A stretch of DNA of 64,000 nucleotides from Neoceratodus forsteri (GCA_016271365.2 CM057453.1:1076337001-1076401000); one strand, 5' to 3'. Positions 34,631 to 46,498 are shown, counted from the stretch's first letter. A program made the numbers and translations. The notes: a model not told the origin generated them from the sequence alone.

Positions 34631-36000
34631 CAGCATGTCTCTCACTATGGGAAATGTTGCATACTTTTCTTGCACATGAACCACTCCCAGCTCAGTACAA
34701 GTACTCACAGCTAGGTTAACGCATCTAGGTACAAAGGTGCCCTTTTAAAAAAAATGTGTTCTTTAAAGTGCAAGTTGTCTGGGATTTAATGTTGAATTAC
34801 TGCTCCTACAATTGCTTTGCAATGTTCAGTGAATATATCGATGCAAGGGTGTTATGAAAATGATTACTTATTAACCAGTAGAGAATGTAATGTCTAGTCA
34901 TGGTTTTCACTTTTTTCTCTGATTTATTTCAGTTGTTGTTAGATTTATTTTTTCTGCCTGTCAATTTTGCTTTTTATATGGTTATTGTTGCAAATACTGT
35001 ACTGTACATTGTGTGTGTATAAGCTAAAAATTCAAACAAAGTATACCGTTGGAAAAAAATTAAAAGAATGAATTACATTTGCTGTACAATGCATTTTATT
35101 TGCTGCTAGCAGATATAAGAGTGCAGTCTGTAATCCCTGCTTCTGAGTTGTTCATAAAATCATAATATTTCATCAAGCTGTGCTGTAGGAAAATTACCAC
35201 TGCTGTGACTTTCTTTGTCCTATTTATTCTATATTGCTCCCTTGTCACATTCCTCCAGGATGACACATTTAGAAATAAGCTGCTTCAATTCAGACTCATG
35301 CTATTTTGGTAAAACAAATCTTTACACAGCTTTTAGAGGCTGGAAAGGAGTGAACAAGTATAGCAAACATATAACATTAACTGCTGCGCAAAATTTTGAA
35401 GTTTTAGATGTCATGATGTCTTCAAGACTTCCAGTCTAGGAGTTGGTAGTACTGCACACATGTCTTGGGTCTACAGGTCAAAAGTCCTATAGATCCCCAC
35501 TCACCTCACCTCTTTAGCATAAATAATAAATAAATACAATGCTCCTCGCTCCCCCACCCAAATAATCAACCCCTCCCCCATATCTTGAGTTTCTAAGAAG
35601 GGATTATATTTGCTGGCAATCGGTCATATCAAGATTTATTTAATAAGAGAGAGGGAGAAAGTGAGCCAAAGAGGGAGAAGAATTGACTAGAGAGAAACAC
35701 CGGTAATAAGGAGCAAAGCAATGCCGGCCACCCACCCTACTGACGGAGGCAATGAGGCTTGAACAGTGTGTCATACAGAGGCAGTAGCATAAGCACACTG
35801 TGCAGCTGTGCACACTCATTCTCCACCCCCTCAGCTACTGACGTGACCATAACACACGGGCTTGGAGAACAGCCACGTCAAGAGATTCAAGAACAAGGGC
35901 TGGGACGTCAAGGTAATAACATTAGATGATGAAGTGGGAGATTACACTGTTCCCAGGAACAAATGCCTACTTTGAACTGTATGGCACAGATGAGTCCCCC
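34631..36000. other. Spacer, nothing recognised
   Basis: AT-rich, no family signature. The frame at 35215-35439 is open but shows no known motif. Confidence 0.45.
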
Positions 36001-36515
36001 GATAGCAGCCAGACACAAAATAGAATCACATGTGGCAGCGAGTGCAGGCTAAGGGAACTAAAGCCTTCTGAATGCACAGTATAGGGTTGGCAGGTGCTTC
36101 TCGCCAGGGTATAGGGCTCTCTTTTAGATGGTTGTAGGGAAGGAAGAGAGGAGTGGGGAGACCAAAGGGGTCTGAGTGTTTATTTATATTCTCATATAAT
36201 GTAAAAGTTTCCTGCCTCATTCTGTATGTCACATTGAATACCATGAGAAGCAGGTGTGGATAAAGAAAAAAAAAATGCCGGTTGTGACTAAAGGAGAGTC
36301 AGTATTGGAATTTTGCATGTACCTGCCTTATTTACCTTAAAATTAGAAACTGGGTGTCCATATGATTGCCAGTGCTGAAAAACTGAGTGCCTACTTTATG
36401 GTGGCCAGACACAAAATGGAGTCACATGCAGCAGTGGGTATGGGCTACGGGGAACCAAAGCCCTCGCATTTGTGGTGTGGGGTTGGCAGGCACTTCTGGA
36501 TAACCTACAAAGCTG
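36000..36515. repeat. Direct duplication, ~390-bp spacing
   Basis: GCCAGACACAAAATAGAATCACATG at about 36008-36032 recurs as GCCAGACACAAAATGGAGTCACATG at about 36402-36426, each followed by GGCTA, GGAACTAAAGCC or GGAACCAAAGCC and GGGTTGGCAGG. The wording resembles LTR U3/R text, and a TATAAAA and an AATAAA lie at about 36541-36559, but no LTR ends were found. Confidence 0.5.
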
Positions 36516-36759
36516 AAAAAAAAAGAAAGCTCCCAGAGCAGTATAAAAAGTGCTTTAAATAAATGTATTAAATGGGCTAGCTGTATAAAAGACATAAGGA
36601 CAGTGGGTTTGTTTTCAGCTTTGTTTGTTATAGTATTGTGAACTGCTGCTCTGTTTACTATATAAGTGTGCCCCAGAGTTTTGTTCACAAATTTGTTTTC
36701 AGCCAGGCAAGCAAACTCCAAACCCAGAAGTGATCTTGCAGTGAGTGAGGAGCATGAAA

Positions 36760-36905
36760 ATAGGATGGGGACGTGGAGGTAGCACTCTGGTCAATGGGCA
36801 GGACTGCGTGCGCTTTGTGCTTTGATTCTACTGTGGAAGGATCTAGTCTAGGTATCCGGTCATGTGCTTCCACAGTCCCTTCTCACCCCTATGTTATATT
36901 ATAAA
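36760..36905. repeat. Dispersed repeat, copy 2
   Basis: Same family as 34520-34630; here AT-rich sequence and a TIR MITE follow directly. Confidence 0.5.
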
Positions 36906-37506
36906 GCAGTGGAACTGCTTTGGCCAATCAGACTGCAGTATTACTGTACCTCTTATTAAGCATACAGTTGCTGCCTCGCGCTGCTCCCTACAATTGATTC
37001 CCACCACAGTGACTTTCACTTGACAAACTGCTCACATTAGATTTGACGCAGTGGAATCAGTGTAACAGGAATCAATGTAAAAAAAAAGTATGCATTCAAG
37101 CCAAGACTCCTCTACTGCAGTGAGTGGCACATACAAATATTCAGTCCTTCTTTCATCTTCCCTCTGCCAAACCACCCATCCACCCTCGCTCCAGTTGGGG
37201 CCAGTACCTGGCTTTCTTGAAGGAAGCCGGGTATCCAAGTCAGCCATTTCAGAGTGAGATACTGCCTGTTTCTGACACAAACTCATGGAGGACAAACAGA
37301 AGAGTACAGGCAATGTTGGCAAAACATTTAGAAAAAGATTTAGTCTGTGATTCCCACCACCACCATTGAAATGTTGCTCCGTTTTGAAATGCAGAAACCT
37401 ACCACTACATTAAAGGTGTGGGGGGCAGCAAAATGGGCATAAATAAAAGCATCATTCTCAGTAAAATATTTGTACCTTTTGAGCTGGAAGCAGTTCCACT
37501 ACTTCA
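36897..37506. mobile_element. ~610-bp TIR MITE
   Basis: The left terminus TATTATAAAGCAGTGGAACTGCTTT and the right terminus on the minus strand, TATTATGAAGTAGTGGAACTGCTTC, are inverted repeats of about 25 bp. The terminal GCAGTGGAACTGC is itself a small hairpin. The interior has no recognisable coding sequence. Confidence 0.65.
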
Positions 37507-37510
37507 TAAT

Positions 37511-37646
37511 ATATCAATATGTATAGTTAGGTTGTCTCTTATGAGATAAGAAGGTTATCTTATGCTGGTTTGGGCTGACAGAACCACTCAGCTTGATAAC
37601 CTTCTTATCTTGTAAGAGACAACTGTAACTATACAAATTAATATAT
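37511..37646. repeat. Hairpin palindrome, ~136 bp
   Basis: GTATAGTTAGGTTGTCTCTTATGAGATAAGAAGGTTATC at 37521-37559 (given in two parts: GTATAGTTAGGTTGTCTCTT and GAGATAAGAAGGTTATC) is complemented by GATAACCTTCTTATCTTG and TAAGAGACAACTGTAACTATAC ending at 37634. The arms extend slightly into ATATAT tracts. It abuts the right end of the MITE at 36897-37506. Confidence 0.85.
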
Positions 37647-37649
37647 AGC

Positions 37650-38500
37650 AATATGCCAGCATGGTTCCACCTATGCAGCTGTAAAAATGGTACAGCATAA
37701 CAATGTTATCTGTGTATTGATTGAACTTGGTATCAAAAAGTACGTGATCATCCCAGTACCAAGAAAACAGATTGCCTTATGTTGGGGCAAATAATACTCC
37801 AACTGTGATGCCACAAAACTGGAGATTAAAACTTACCCTCAAATTCAAAGGAAGTATGCCTTAACATGAAATCTAGACCTGCAGTAATGAATTATGTGCA
37901 AATGGTGGTATCATCCTTAATCTTTCTGAGGAAATGTTCATATGTTTTAAGGCAAGCTTGATGTCTAATGGAAGGGTCAGTTCATGAAATGGGGGTAGCA
38001 ATGTACGATACCAAATATTTAGTGCATGACCTAAAAAACAGCCACTGTAGCTATAATCAATGAATTTAAAGGTGTCCACAAGTGCAGATACATTACATAC
38101 TGTAATTTAAGAAGCTCAGATGCACCCATTTTACTTTTTCAAAAATGTCTATCTCCAAACTGCAATAGATTTCCCTCAGTAAAATGTGATATGCAAACCA
38201 ACAGTATATTCCTTGCACTTCAACAAAATTATTTTTAAAACTGCCTCTGGTGTTGTCTTTTGGTAATGACTGCATTTCTCCTTGTCTTTAAATGCATGTG
38301 AAATTTCTGGTTCACACAAAGTTTCTCATGATGCTTATAACCTGTGGTGTCCCAACAAGTTAAATTGTTTACATACCCCCAAAAAGTTTGGCAAGATCAT
38401 CCCGCTTTTCTGGGAGTGGAATTTTCTTTGGGATGGGATTTTAAAAGTGCTATGAAACTTTGGTGAGTGAGGGGTCCAGATGATGCTTTGTTTATCTTAA
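37650..38500. other. AT-rich spacer, nothing recognised
   Basis: Minus-strand frames such as 37873-38079 could be remnants of an unrecognised retroelement; no motif is clear enough to name. Confidence 0.4.
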
Positions 38501-38504
38501 ACAG

Positions 38505-39380
38505 TTGTGTGGTGACCATCACTGTATTGTTACACACTCAGAGTTGTTTGGTGTTCACTGTTACATGCACAGCATTAAAGATGCTTTTTCTCAGGCCTTT
38601 GTCAGGGAGTTATCAGTAGGACTGCAGTTCTTATGTGAACAAAATGGTGGAACAGAAGTAGGACAGCAGGTTATCCCTTCAGTGCCAAACAAAATGAAAA
38701 TCCACAGAGGATGACTGATATTTTTTAAGGAGGGGCTCCCCCCATGCCCCCATGCAGGTGGCTTTACCCCCCCACACACCCCAAAATTTATAGAACCAAT
38801 TCCGAGTCCTAGCAAATGTAAAAAAAAAAAAAAAACTATAGGAGGAGAGAATTGGAATCAAACCCAGACTGTCCCCTGCACTAGCGCACTGTAGACTGCT
38901 TGCCATTGCTGTTGGGCTATCGGAGCAGCTCGGCTGACTCACTGTCTGCCTGTTCTCCTACACTTCAGAGGGTGACATGGATGGGCCAGCCCATAAACTA
39001 GGATTGTGATGGCATTACCACCCATGATGGTATTCCTGTTCACTTTCTACTTCCTGTCCACCATAGTCTTCACTCAAACACTGCACTCAGCCAAGTTATC
39101 TCACAGCATGGTCCCTTTTTCATTCTTGGGTCACAGTGTCTTGAAATGCTTTAGTAAAGTCAAGCCAACTTTGTTTTCCACATAAATAGTTGGGTGGTGT
39201 CAACTGTTACATGAGCAATGTTGTGGTGTCCACTGTTATATGCACAACACTGAAGATGCTTTTTCTCATGTCTCTGTTACAGAGTTATCTCATGGTGTGG
39301 TACCTTTGTAAATCTTGGGTCACAGTATTTTGCAGAGCTTATCAAAACTGATTTATTGGTGATTTGACAAGTTGACCATC
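38505..39380. repeat. ~189-bp tandem repeat split by an insertion
   Basis: GTTATCTCA occurs at 39095 and 39284 (189 bp apart), followed each time by a CTTGGGTCACAGT box. The upstream partner (GTGTTCACTGTTACATGCACAGCATTAAAGATGC) at 38549 matches GTGTCCACTGTTATATGCACAACACTGAAGATGC at 39227. The first unit is interrupted after GAGTTATCA near 38615 and seems to resume near 39090. The ~475-bp insert contains the SINE-like segment below. Confidence 0.6.
38815..38945 (-). mobile_element. tRNA-type SINE or tRNA pseudogene
   Basis: On the minus strand TAGCCCAACAGCAATGG resembles an A box and, about 45 bp later, GGGTTTGATTCC matches a B box. The wider spacing fits a long-variable-arm tRNA such as Leu or Ser. 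A run of 15 or more T follows on the minus strand (A run at 38820-38836), which would terminate Pol III. Confidence 0.5.
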
Positions 39381-39384
39381 ATGT

Positions 39385-40176
39385 CACACTTTGGTAACCC
39401 TTTCTCATGGACATATCATATAATCTCTTTCTCTATGGTTACCCATAGGTGTTCAGGATGCCAAGAGAGAGAGTCTGTAACTTAAGTAGGGCATCCATTG
39501 TGCCACTGAGGTGGGATTGGACCAGATACAATTTGGTTTTGAGGAAAAAGTGCAAACATTTGCTTAGACTGTCAATGAGGAGCCCCGCACCAGTGTTAAT
39601 TGAATGGCCTAGAGGACTACTTTGACCTCTGAGAGGCCACTTCTATTCTACAACCTAGCCTCTGCAAGGTGGTCGCCTAGCAGTGGCACACAGTGCCCCC
39701 CCCACCAAAGGAGGAGGGCTGTCTGCGAATACTCCATTTTCCTTCCCCTGGCCAGCATCTGAGCAACACTGGTCCATTCTCCAAATTTGGTTTGCCTGTG
39801 CGAAAAGGTGTGGGCACCCACTGCCTCAGCCCACCACACAAACGTGCCGGCTTACACTGGAGCACTGTTTCAGCACCTTGATTGTTTTGAAGCCATACTA
39901 TAAAGATGGCAACATTGTTCTATTGAATATAGACACTTTTAAAACTGAGGCATATTGGCTGCTGAATGACATATTGCCATATGAGGAACTAGGCAGGAAC
40001 CTTAACTGTAGCCAATTAGTAGTTTTCAAGAATTGCTGGATACTGTATTTATTCTAAGGATGGGTAACAAAACAGGAAAAAGAGTTCTGGTATCATCTAA
40101 CATGATGAACATTTTATTATACAGTATACCTAAAATCAAACAAAAAATGCTACCAACCCTCCTGGCAGACTCAGTG
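39385..40176. other. Spacer, nothing recognised
   Basis: The open frames at 39683-40057 and neighbours overlap on both strands without a known motif. Confidence 0.45.
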
Positions 40177-40182
40177 TGTCAG

Positions 40183-41553
40183 TGTAACCCCCTGTTACCC
40201 GGGGTTACTAGAATCCCAGTAAGACCTAGTGGTAGGCTGGGAATGCAGCCTGTGAAACTCCAGTTAAATGGATTTCACACTGTCTCACTCTGTTCTCAGT
40301 CTCAGCTGAGACTGAGGGATGACGTCATTTTAGAACTGTCGCAGTTGCATAAGCCACACTGGAATGTTGCAGTTTGAGGTTAGAGTAGAACATTGGGGAA
40401 TTTAAAGTGAATTCAGTAGAGTTTGTTGCAGTTTGTAGTAGAGGTGCTCTGCTGTAGGCTGGCCCTCAGAGCTCTAAGCTCTGTCAAAGAGCTATTTTTT
40501 GTTTTATTAGGTGTGTATTCACACCTGTAAGAGGAACACAAGAAGAGCACATTGAAGTGGTGGAGACCACTTTCAGTGGTTCAGGGCCCCATCCCTGTGG
40601 GGATGGGGGGAAGGAATCAGCCTGCTTCCAGGGGCACCCCCCCTTCCCGGTCCGGCTAGGGAGAAAATGAAGCTGCCTGATTTAAGTTCATGCTGATGCA
40701 CCAGAAGTTCTGGAAGAGATTTCTTTGAGGAGAAAATGCTTGTGGGGCACATGCAACCAAGGGGTGAGTTTGCTCTGCTAAAGGGCCAATGTGTTTTCGC
40801 CTGAAAGAAGATGAAGCTAAAGTGACTGTTACTGTGGGGTCAGGAAGAGACAGCCAAGTACAGTTTGGAAGTGGGGATTGGACTGCTTAACTCTGTGGGG
40901 GTCTAGAGTAATGGACACAGCCACTTATTAAGTATGTTCAAGTTCAGCACAAATGGGATTTAAAGACAGTAGACTGAATGTGAATACATTTACAGAGAAT
41001 CTACACAGCAAAGTGTTTTAAAGGATGAGGTGTTACAGTCCAGAGAAACAGCCAGGTATGAATTATGGAAGCGAGAGGTGGGAGACCCCCCCACCCCATC
41101 AGTAGTAACCAAATTCACCTCTATGGGTTTGCTTTGGGGCACCTGTTGCTTTCTCTCAGGTACTTGGCTGGTGCCTGAGGAAAGTAGCCAGATGTGGGAA
41201 TGATGAGGAAGATTCCTTGATGGAGCAGAACTGCTCATAGATGGTTTAGGGAGCCACCAGTAAATGTTTCCATGCTATATGGAAAGTGTCCAAGTGGCTG
41301 GCAAGGGAGCTGAGCCAGGAAAAACCCAGAGCAGTGTACAAGTTTGGGCTGTGTGCCCAGTGTGTTTCAGAGCCTGAGAGCTAAAGTGAATGAGGATGTG
41401 TTCTGATCTCCATAGATCTACATTACCAGGAGTGTAGCCCCGTGGGGGTCCATCTATGCTTTGTTATTCTGTTGGATGTGAATAAAAGCCACACTTTAGA
41501 ATTCCATTTCTGGTATTGGACATTACAGTTATTGTTTCCTTGTCCGGAGTTAC
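40183..41553 (+). repeat. Possible solo LTR
   Basis: The block begins TGTAACCCCCTGTTACCC, a Gypsy-like LTR opening, and has an AATAAA at 41482 about 70 bp before a TCCGGAGTTAC. No internal gag-pol, primer-binding site or target duplication was found, and the 3' boundary is a guess. Another explanation is a non-LTR or DNA element of similar length. Confidence 0.3.
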
Positions 41554-41749
41554 TTGGGTGCCCCTGTGCAGAGTAGCCAAACCTAGCCAATGTGCCGAGT
41601 GACATATTTCTCCCAGAACCCAGCCCACCAGGTAGAGCTGTCAAGATAGAAACAGCATACCTGGATGGGGGTTACGTCAGTAATAAGTTTTTTAATAGCA
41701 AGCCTGCTACAATTTATCAAATTCTTTCTACATTACTTGGTAAAAATGC

Positions 41750-42234
41750 CCAGCAGAGATAATCCTTTGAGGATAGACTGGAAGACCTCAATATGCAGTT
41801 ATGGAGATTAGAAGGGAGGGGGACATGATTGAAAACTTCATTTACGTGAGGGGCATCAATAGGGCTGACTGCCAGGAGTTGTTCCAGCTAAACAAGGGCA
41901 ACTACATGAAGGAGAACAACCTGAAGTTGGTGGGATGCAAATTCAGGAGGGAATGATAAAGTGCTCCTTATGATGAAGGTGGTGGACAGATGAAACAATC
42001 TACCACAGGATCTGGTTAACTTTCAAGATAGTAGATGCTTTTAAACATTGATGGGACAGGTTCATGAGATTAGGGATGACATCTGCAATGTAGAGGTAAC
42101 ATCAGTGAAGATACCAAGGAAGGCAGCATTATTCAGACAAATTGTGGTCTGGTCACTGTTGGACTTGCACCTGAACTGAAGTAAGGACTGTACAGACTGG
42201 ATGAACCTATGTTTTTTATCTGCCCATTAAAGTA
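41750..42234 (+). pseudogene. Old CR1 LINE 3' fragment
   Basis: Plus-strand fragments read RGINRADCQELFQLNKG, ENNLKLVGCKFR and NNLPQDLVNF, which correspond to the C-terminal end of CR1 ORF2 as seen at 52000-52270. It ends ACTGGATGAACCTATG...TTATCTGCCC, the diverged CR1 3' end. The family P element at 42238 is inserted just beyond this end and therefore is younger. Confidence 0.7.
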
Positions 42235-42237
42235 TAT

Positions 42238-43357
42238 TGGCTCAATTTTTAAAAATCCTTTAGATTGCTACAGTTTGGGGCAATGTAGGACTGCAGCAGT
42301 CTTGGGATGCATTGGGAACCCTATGCAATATTCTAAAAAAAATGAGGGTCTCTGCACCCCAGACCCAAGATTTGCCGCATCACCAAGGTTGCACCGGACC
42401 GGTGGCACACCTGCAGTGTTTGGTGGAAGGCTCCATCAACCCTCCCACCCACCAGAACACTTGAGGGTTGCAAAAGGTGAGGGCATAGTAAATACACCTG
42501 CCAGAAGGGGATCAGGGGCATAAGGAGCATGAAGGTGCCCTAAGAAGGGGTGAAGGGGGCACAGCTGCATTGTACAGAGGGATGAAATGGCACCCTGGGA
42601 GGGTGCCCTGTGTTATTAGGGACAGCCAATTGGACTGGGTAAAGGGGGCTTGCAGATAGGGTCCAGGACCTGGCACTTTGAAGGATACACCCCTTGCACC
42701 TGCACCATAGGTGCCACTGCACCTGTACAGTCATCAGGCAACAGCCTTCCATCATGCAGAGGGCCAGGTATTAGGGGACACCCATGGTATCTGGGAACCA
42801 TTCCCAGCCACCACTGTCATCCCCACCCCGCAGCCACTGATGCCTGCTGACAGTGGCATGTGGGCCGGGTCCTGGACCCTGTCTGCCAGCCTCCTTTACC
42901 TAGGCTGATCAGCTGTCTCTCATTGCACATGGCACCCTCACTGGGTGCTAACTCAACTCCCTGCACATCGCTACCATGTCCCTGTCACCCCCAGGGCACC
43001 CCCATGCTCCTTATGCCCTGGGTCCCCTCCTTGCAGCCCCTCCAATCACCACCCAGCCAGGCTGTGGTACATGACCCTTAGATCACCTTCTGGCTGGTCT
43101 AAAGGTAGATCCCTGTTGAGTCCATTGTGGGGTTTGTAGAATAGCACACAACTGGATAGTGCAGCCTTCTACGGTGCAAACTGCACTGTGACATGTAGCA
43201 CCAGCACTTTCGCCACATGGGTGTCATGGGGGGCTTTGCTGCACAGCATCCTTTGAAAATTGGGAATACCACAAACTATGACACAAGGTGCCACTTGGTT
43301 CATACCCATTTGGTTCAGGCACCTTGCATCACAGCTTTACATTTGAAAATCGAGCCC
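42238..43357. mobile_element. Palindromic DNA element, family P, copy 2
   Basis: The left end TGGCTCAATTTTTAAA and the right end on the minus strand, GGGCTCGATTTTCAAA, are TIRs. TAT flanks both sides (42235-42237 and 43358-43360), a 3-bp duplication. Inside are the same two small terminal hairpins as in 7838-8795 and a central palindrome with arms at about 42516-42680 and 42855-43019. No transposase was found. TIR type and 3-bp duplication are similar to H1, so the two families may use the same transposase (inference). Confidence 0.7.
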
Positions 43358-43359
43358 TA

Positions 43360-44423
43360 TGTTTCTTTGTTAAAAAATGTTGTCATCTTACTCCGGGATG
43401 CCATGGCTGTGCCAAACAAAGTTAATAAAATCACTTGGGAGGATAAATAAAACTGGTTTTGCATTGGTGTCATCTCTCTATACAAGTATTCAACACAAGC
43501 ATAGAATTCAGGCAGCTAAGCTCTTTTTGGACATCACTAAACCACCGACCATAGTCCTTGCACATCTTCTACCTATGACAATTCAATAATGTTTTTCTTT
43601 TTGATAATTATTTTCACTTGCTGCTGTGCAGTACCACTGTGGGCACTTCAGTGGTGCCCTCATCCATGGATCTTCCTGTGGTATGGTGGGAAGTCTCGTT
43701 TATGTCCAGCCTAAACCACAATCTATATAGAGGTAACATCGCACACTAGTTTCATTATATACTGCAGACAGCATGCTGATTATCTGTAGGGGAAGGGACT
43801 CTGAGGCTATGGCTTTCATTGATTATATCAATGATGTTTCAGTTCACTTACAGGTCACAGCTCAACCTCGACTTTAAGCTGGCCATAGGACATAACAACA
43901 AGATAATTCCAAGGGGCTTTAGGAAACTTATCCATAGCTCTATAACCAGTGCTGCAGTGACAAGGTTTCAATTTATCATGGAGGGCTCAACATTTATTAT
44001 GTCTTAATACTGGTACTTGTCCTGTTTCAACTTTTCATCTTGCAGACAATTTCATTTAAGGACTATATTTAGTACATTGAGCAGCAAATTTCCTCTGTCA
44101 TCCAGCCTTTTTAGCCCCTTGTACTTACCATTAATCATTATTTATTTCTTGCACGTCTTTCTACTCCTTTTCTATGTTGTAATTCACATTGGGTTCTTCT
44201 CACATTTTCTGTGAGTACACTCATTTGGGGAGATCCACTATTACTGTAAGAAGGCATTTTATAAACCAATTTACAGTGTACTGTACAGTATATGGTATTC
44301 AAGACCTGTGACATACAGACACATGAAGTTGTTTTAAAGAATGAAATAATGTACAGTATATGAAGTAATGCTGAGTATATAAGGTCTAAATTGATATATA
44401 TATATATGGCAAAAAACTCCATT
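43360..44423. other. Spacer, nothing recognised
   Basis: AT-rich; no motif or repeat unit recognised. A TA run lies near 44396-44407. Confidence 0.5.
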
Positions 44424-44745
44424 TAATGCATTAGTTAGGGTTGTTCCACAGCAACAAAAGCGAGAACATTTGGTGTTAGGGTTGAAAGCCCCCCTAGGAC
44501 CCCCCGCCCACACCCCCAACCAGCATTGGGGTGAGCATTGGGTTGCCAGCCCTAACTCTCATCCCATTAGATGTGTGAAAAAGCAGAGGTATAGGACAAT
44601 GGGATGAGAGTTAGGACAGACAACCCCAATGCGCACCCCGATGCCGGTTGGGAGGTGGGCGGGGGGGATCCTAAGGGGACTTTCAACCCTAACACCGAAT
44701 TTCCTTGCTTTTGTCGCTGTGGAACAATCTTAACTAATACATTGT
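44424..44745. repeat. 322-bp near-perfect palindrome
   Basis: Arms 44424-44568 and 44598-44745 are inverted copies at roughly 85-90% by eye, with a 29-bp loop. Landmarks are GTTGTTCCACAGC / GCTGTGGAACAATC, GGTGTTAGGGTTGAAAG / CTTTCAACCCTAACACC and CTAACTCTCATCCCATT / AATGGGATGAGAGTTAG. No coding content; a foldback-type MITE is likely. Confidence 0.9.
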
Positions 44746-45129
44746 GCCTTTAATTTCCCTTCTTTTTGAGAATTAGACTGAGAAATAGTGAATGTAATGT
44801 GGCGGCAGGAAAGGGCCCCGCGCTCCCGCCAGGTGATGTCTTGTCACATAGTAACACAGTGCCAGAAAACTCAAATGGTAATGTGCATGGCGATGCAAAG
44901 TGAAACACAAAGATAAACAGTACTGCAGACATAAATGGTTAAAATACCGCAAACACAAGTGCAAATGAAAACGCAAAGGGTAACGCACATGGTGGCGTAG
45001 ACAGGAACAGTAAGTGAACTTCAAGCAGAAGCGGTAAGGGAAACAGAACTGTAAGCACACAGGCTGGTTTTCCCCAAAAGCTGCATAGAGAAAGACAGTG
45101 AGTGCAAAGAATGTATGCATAATAATGGG

Positions 45130-46340
45130 CCTCGGAGCAGAAAATGAGGAGTTGAAATACTAAATTGCTTATATCTCAGGATCCGTATGACGTAGAAAAA
45201 ATGTTTTAAAGTCACATGATTTATGACTTTCCTGGCTAGTTTTGTACTTAGCTCCTGCTAGTGGGCTAAGTGTTTTTCTGATGAAAAGTACATATCTCAC
45301 ACGGTTTCCGAGATACAGGCCCTCAAGTGTGGCGAACGCTGTAATGTTATCCTATGGGAAAAAAGAGAAGTTTGGAGTGCCATAACTTTGCCTCCCTGTA
45401 ATATTTTTTCACCAAACCACCCAAAGGCACATCTGTGTGATGCTGGCTTTTCTCCCTCCAAATTTCAGCCCAAAAGACCAAACCATTATTTTGCAGCAGG
45501 GTGGCAAAGGATTCCTGTAATGCGGCGGACGCCGTAATGTTATCCTATGGAAAAAATGCATCAACTATTGAGTGCCATAACTATGCTGTTCTGTAATATT
45601 TTTTAACCAAAACACTGAAAGAGCATCTATGAGATGTTAGCTGCGTTCCCTCCAAATTTCAGCCCAAAAGACAAAACTGTTCTTTTGCAGCAGGGTGGCA
45701 AAGGATTGCTGTCATTTTGCCACAGCCTGGAAAAGTACTATCGAACTTTGCAAATGCTTTCGCAAATTCATGCGACAGTGTTGCAAATGCTAAAGTACTT
45801 TGCAGAGGTACTTTTTCCATAAATGTGAAAAACATATTTCTGGGGGGTTTACCAAAAAATAAAGACATGCCTAGCATCCTCAGGGTCCGACTAAGTGAAT
45901 GAAAAAAGAATTAGGTTGCTAGAGGGTCCCACATTTAAATGCCAAGCATTTTTCTGATGACCAACTGAAAACAAAATGACTGATTTGTGACAGTAAAAGG
46001 GCCATTTGCGAAAGTAAAAACTGCATTTGCGACACTTTCAAACTTTTTGTTAACTTTTCCTATTGACTTGTAATGGGAACTTGTTTTCTGAATAACTTTT
46101 GAACCATTTAATATTTTTTCACGAACTCTTCAAATGGCACATCAGGGACCCTGGCCACACATTCCCTGAAGATTTTGGACCAGTCGCACAAACCGTGCAA
46201 CCTACAGAGTTGAACAAAGAATTCCAAAAAAGCATAAATGAGTGCGCATATCATGCTTAATAACTCCACAGCTGGATATCCAAACAGTACTAAAGCTGGC
46301 AGATCCCAAGATGTATGGTTATTAATCATGTATTCCAAAT
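45130..46340. repeat. 194-bp tandem duplication within a larger unknown repeat
   Basis: GTAATGTTATCCTATGG occurs at 45341 and 45534, CCCTCCAAATTTCAGCCC at 45453 and 45648, and TTTTGCAGCAGGGTGGCAAAGGATT at 45489 and 45683, giving a 193-195 bp period over two units (about 45300-45715). Flanking sequence has similar wording (ATAACTTT..., TAATATTTTTTCAC) and seems part of the same repeat. Nothing coding was recognised. Confidence 0.75.
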
Positions 46341-46446
46341 TCCAGGCAATCCATTAAACAGTTGCAAAGTTATTAAGGTGCAAAATGTTAGGTTTAACAT
46401 GTAAATGGCTCCTTAACCCTAACTATGGTAGCACTGCCGTACTACC

Positions 46447-46448
<2 letters not shown>

Positions 46449-46495
<47 letters not shown>
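46449..46495. repeat. (TA)n microsatellite
   Basis: An uninterrupted TA tract of about 47 bp. Confidence 0.97.

Positions 46496-46498
<3 letters not shown>

Noticed and set aside
36008..36720. Solo retroviral LTR
   Set aside because: ACAAAATGGAGTCAC, TATAAAA and AATAAA look LTR-like, but no TG...CA ends, target duplication or internal region were found, so it is listed only as a direct duplication.
44465..44700. TTAGGG-like sequence as interstitial telomere repeat
   Set aside because: It occurs once per palindrome arm and is not a tandem array.
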